29,966 nt of DNA from Gammaproteobacteria bacterium (GTDB taxonomy: Bacteria; Pseudomonadota; Gammaproteobacteria; SZUA-229): the NCBI GenBank assembly GCA_011051475.1, contig DRLE01000124.1, positions 1 to 29,966 of the forward strand, read 5' to 3'. The translations under genes were made by a program, and so were the position numbers. Under the pieces are notes generated by a model. The model had not been told where the DNA came from and ran no database searches. It saw nothing but the letters and a program-made list of their open reading frames with translations. Positions 29,549 to 29,966 of the stretch are shown piece after piece. Each line of letters begins with the position of its first letter. Within the stretch, counting starts at the first letter, position 1.

Positions 29549-29966
29549 ATGGCCTGGTGGGGCACTTTTATTGGCGGGACTTTGGGTTACGTTTTCGGCG
29601 GGCCGCTGGGTGCGATTATCGGCGCCGCCCTTGGCGGCAACCTGGACCGCGGCATCAAGATGTCCGAGCAGTTCGACACCGGGCATTTCTCGCCGGGTGA
29701 CCAGGAGCGTGTACAGGCGGCGTTTTTCACCACCACCTTTTCCGTCATGGGCCATATCGCCAAGGCCGACGGTCGTGTCAGCAAACAGGAAATCCGTTCC
29801 GCGCAGAACATCATGGATCAGATGCAGCTCAACGCCGAGCAGCGCAAGGCAGCCATCGGCTTTTTCGACCAGGGCAAGTCTGCGGACTTTCCCCTGACCG
29901 AGGTATTACGGCAGTTCAGGAAAGAGTGCCACGGCCGTCGCAACCTGATACAGATGTTCATCGAAA
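29549..29966 (+). CDS. djlA: Co-chaperone DjlA, 5' part (runs off the right edge)
   Basis: 139 codons are visible from the ATG at 29549, which has GAGGAA about six bases upstream. The start MAWWGTFIGGTLGYVFGG and the following Gly/Ala-rich stretch (to about residue 30) form the single N-terminal membrane helix. The TerB-like domain follows, with AAFFTTTFSVMGHIAKADGR, VSKQEI, IMDQMQL, GKSADFPL and QFRKECHGRRNLIQMF, all matching the DjlA pattern. The C-terminal J-domain that stimulates DnaK lies beyond the window. DjlA is an inner-membrane protein with the J-domain in the cytoplasm. The gene follows the repeat-rich gap and starts its own unit. Confidence 0.93.
   Translation, partial: MAWWGTFIGGTLGYVFGGPLGAIIGAALGGNLDRGIKMSEQFDTGHFSPGDQERVQAAFFTTTFSVMGHIAKADGRVSKQEIRSAQNIMDQMQLNAEQRKAAIGFFDQGKSADFPLTEVLRQFRKECHGRRNLIQMFIE

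Overview
The window looks like chromosomal DNA from a gammaproteobacterium that is probably autotrophic. The evidence is a class I phosphoribulokinase (Calvin cycle), a two-subunit glycyl-tRNA synthetase followed by gmhB and plsC, the thiS-thiG-trmB order, a type IV pilus minor-pilin operon, and a DjlA-type co-chaperone. No phage, transposase, integrase or plasmid gene is visible. Accessory character lies mostly in the intergenic repeats.

Layout. 1-3035 (minus): minor pilin operon fimT-pilV-pilW-pilX, a small secreted CxxC protein, and the first codons of another gene (possibly pilY1) running off the left edge. 3288-3836 (plus): inorganic pyrophosphatase. 3886-7596 (minus): an outer-membrane-like beta-barrel gene followed by a secreted patatin-like phospholipase. 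7687-10513 (minus): an MscS-type channel, the glycine oxidase thiO and tRNA-Thr(CGU), packed with almost no gaps. 10628-11656 (minus): a secreted coiled-coil protein of unknown function, separated from the channel gene by two hairpins. 11836-13592 (plus): thiS, thiG, trmB. 13923-15673 (plus): prk, a strong bidirectional terminator, and a TatD-family hydrolase. 15980-20342 (minus): glyQ-glyS-gmhB-plsC. 20518-23082 (plus): a hypothetical protein and a HemN-like radical SAM protein. 23122-27574: a lipoamide-dehydrogenase-like flavoprotein (minus) divergent from a plus-strand cassette of rubredoxin-less rubrerythrin, an Fe-S/CCG protein and a DUF3501 protein, closed by a convergent Fur-family regulator. 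27647-29966: a DUF1853 protein (minus), a Lon-substrate-binding-domain protein (plus) and the 5' part of djlA (plus).

How genes work together. ThiO, ThiS and ThiG supply the thiazole half of thiamine from glycine, although thiO sits in a separate transcription unit. The pilin genes encode minor pilins that prime type IV pilus assembly. The most interesting candidate system is the redox cassette at 23.1-27.6 kb: flavoprotein, Fe-S/CCG protein, diiron rubrerythrin, DUF3501 and an Irr-like regulator without the usual CxxC motifs. It could form an electron chain for peroxide reduction. This is inferred from gene content and order.

The second notable feature is a pair of related foldback elements (about 13601-13769 and 15711-15925). 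They are built from opposed arrays of a 7-bp unit with CCGCAAAT ends, and one carries a REP-like palindrome inside. A separate 24-bp-stem REP-like hairpin and short CGCAAA-type repeats lie before djlA.
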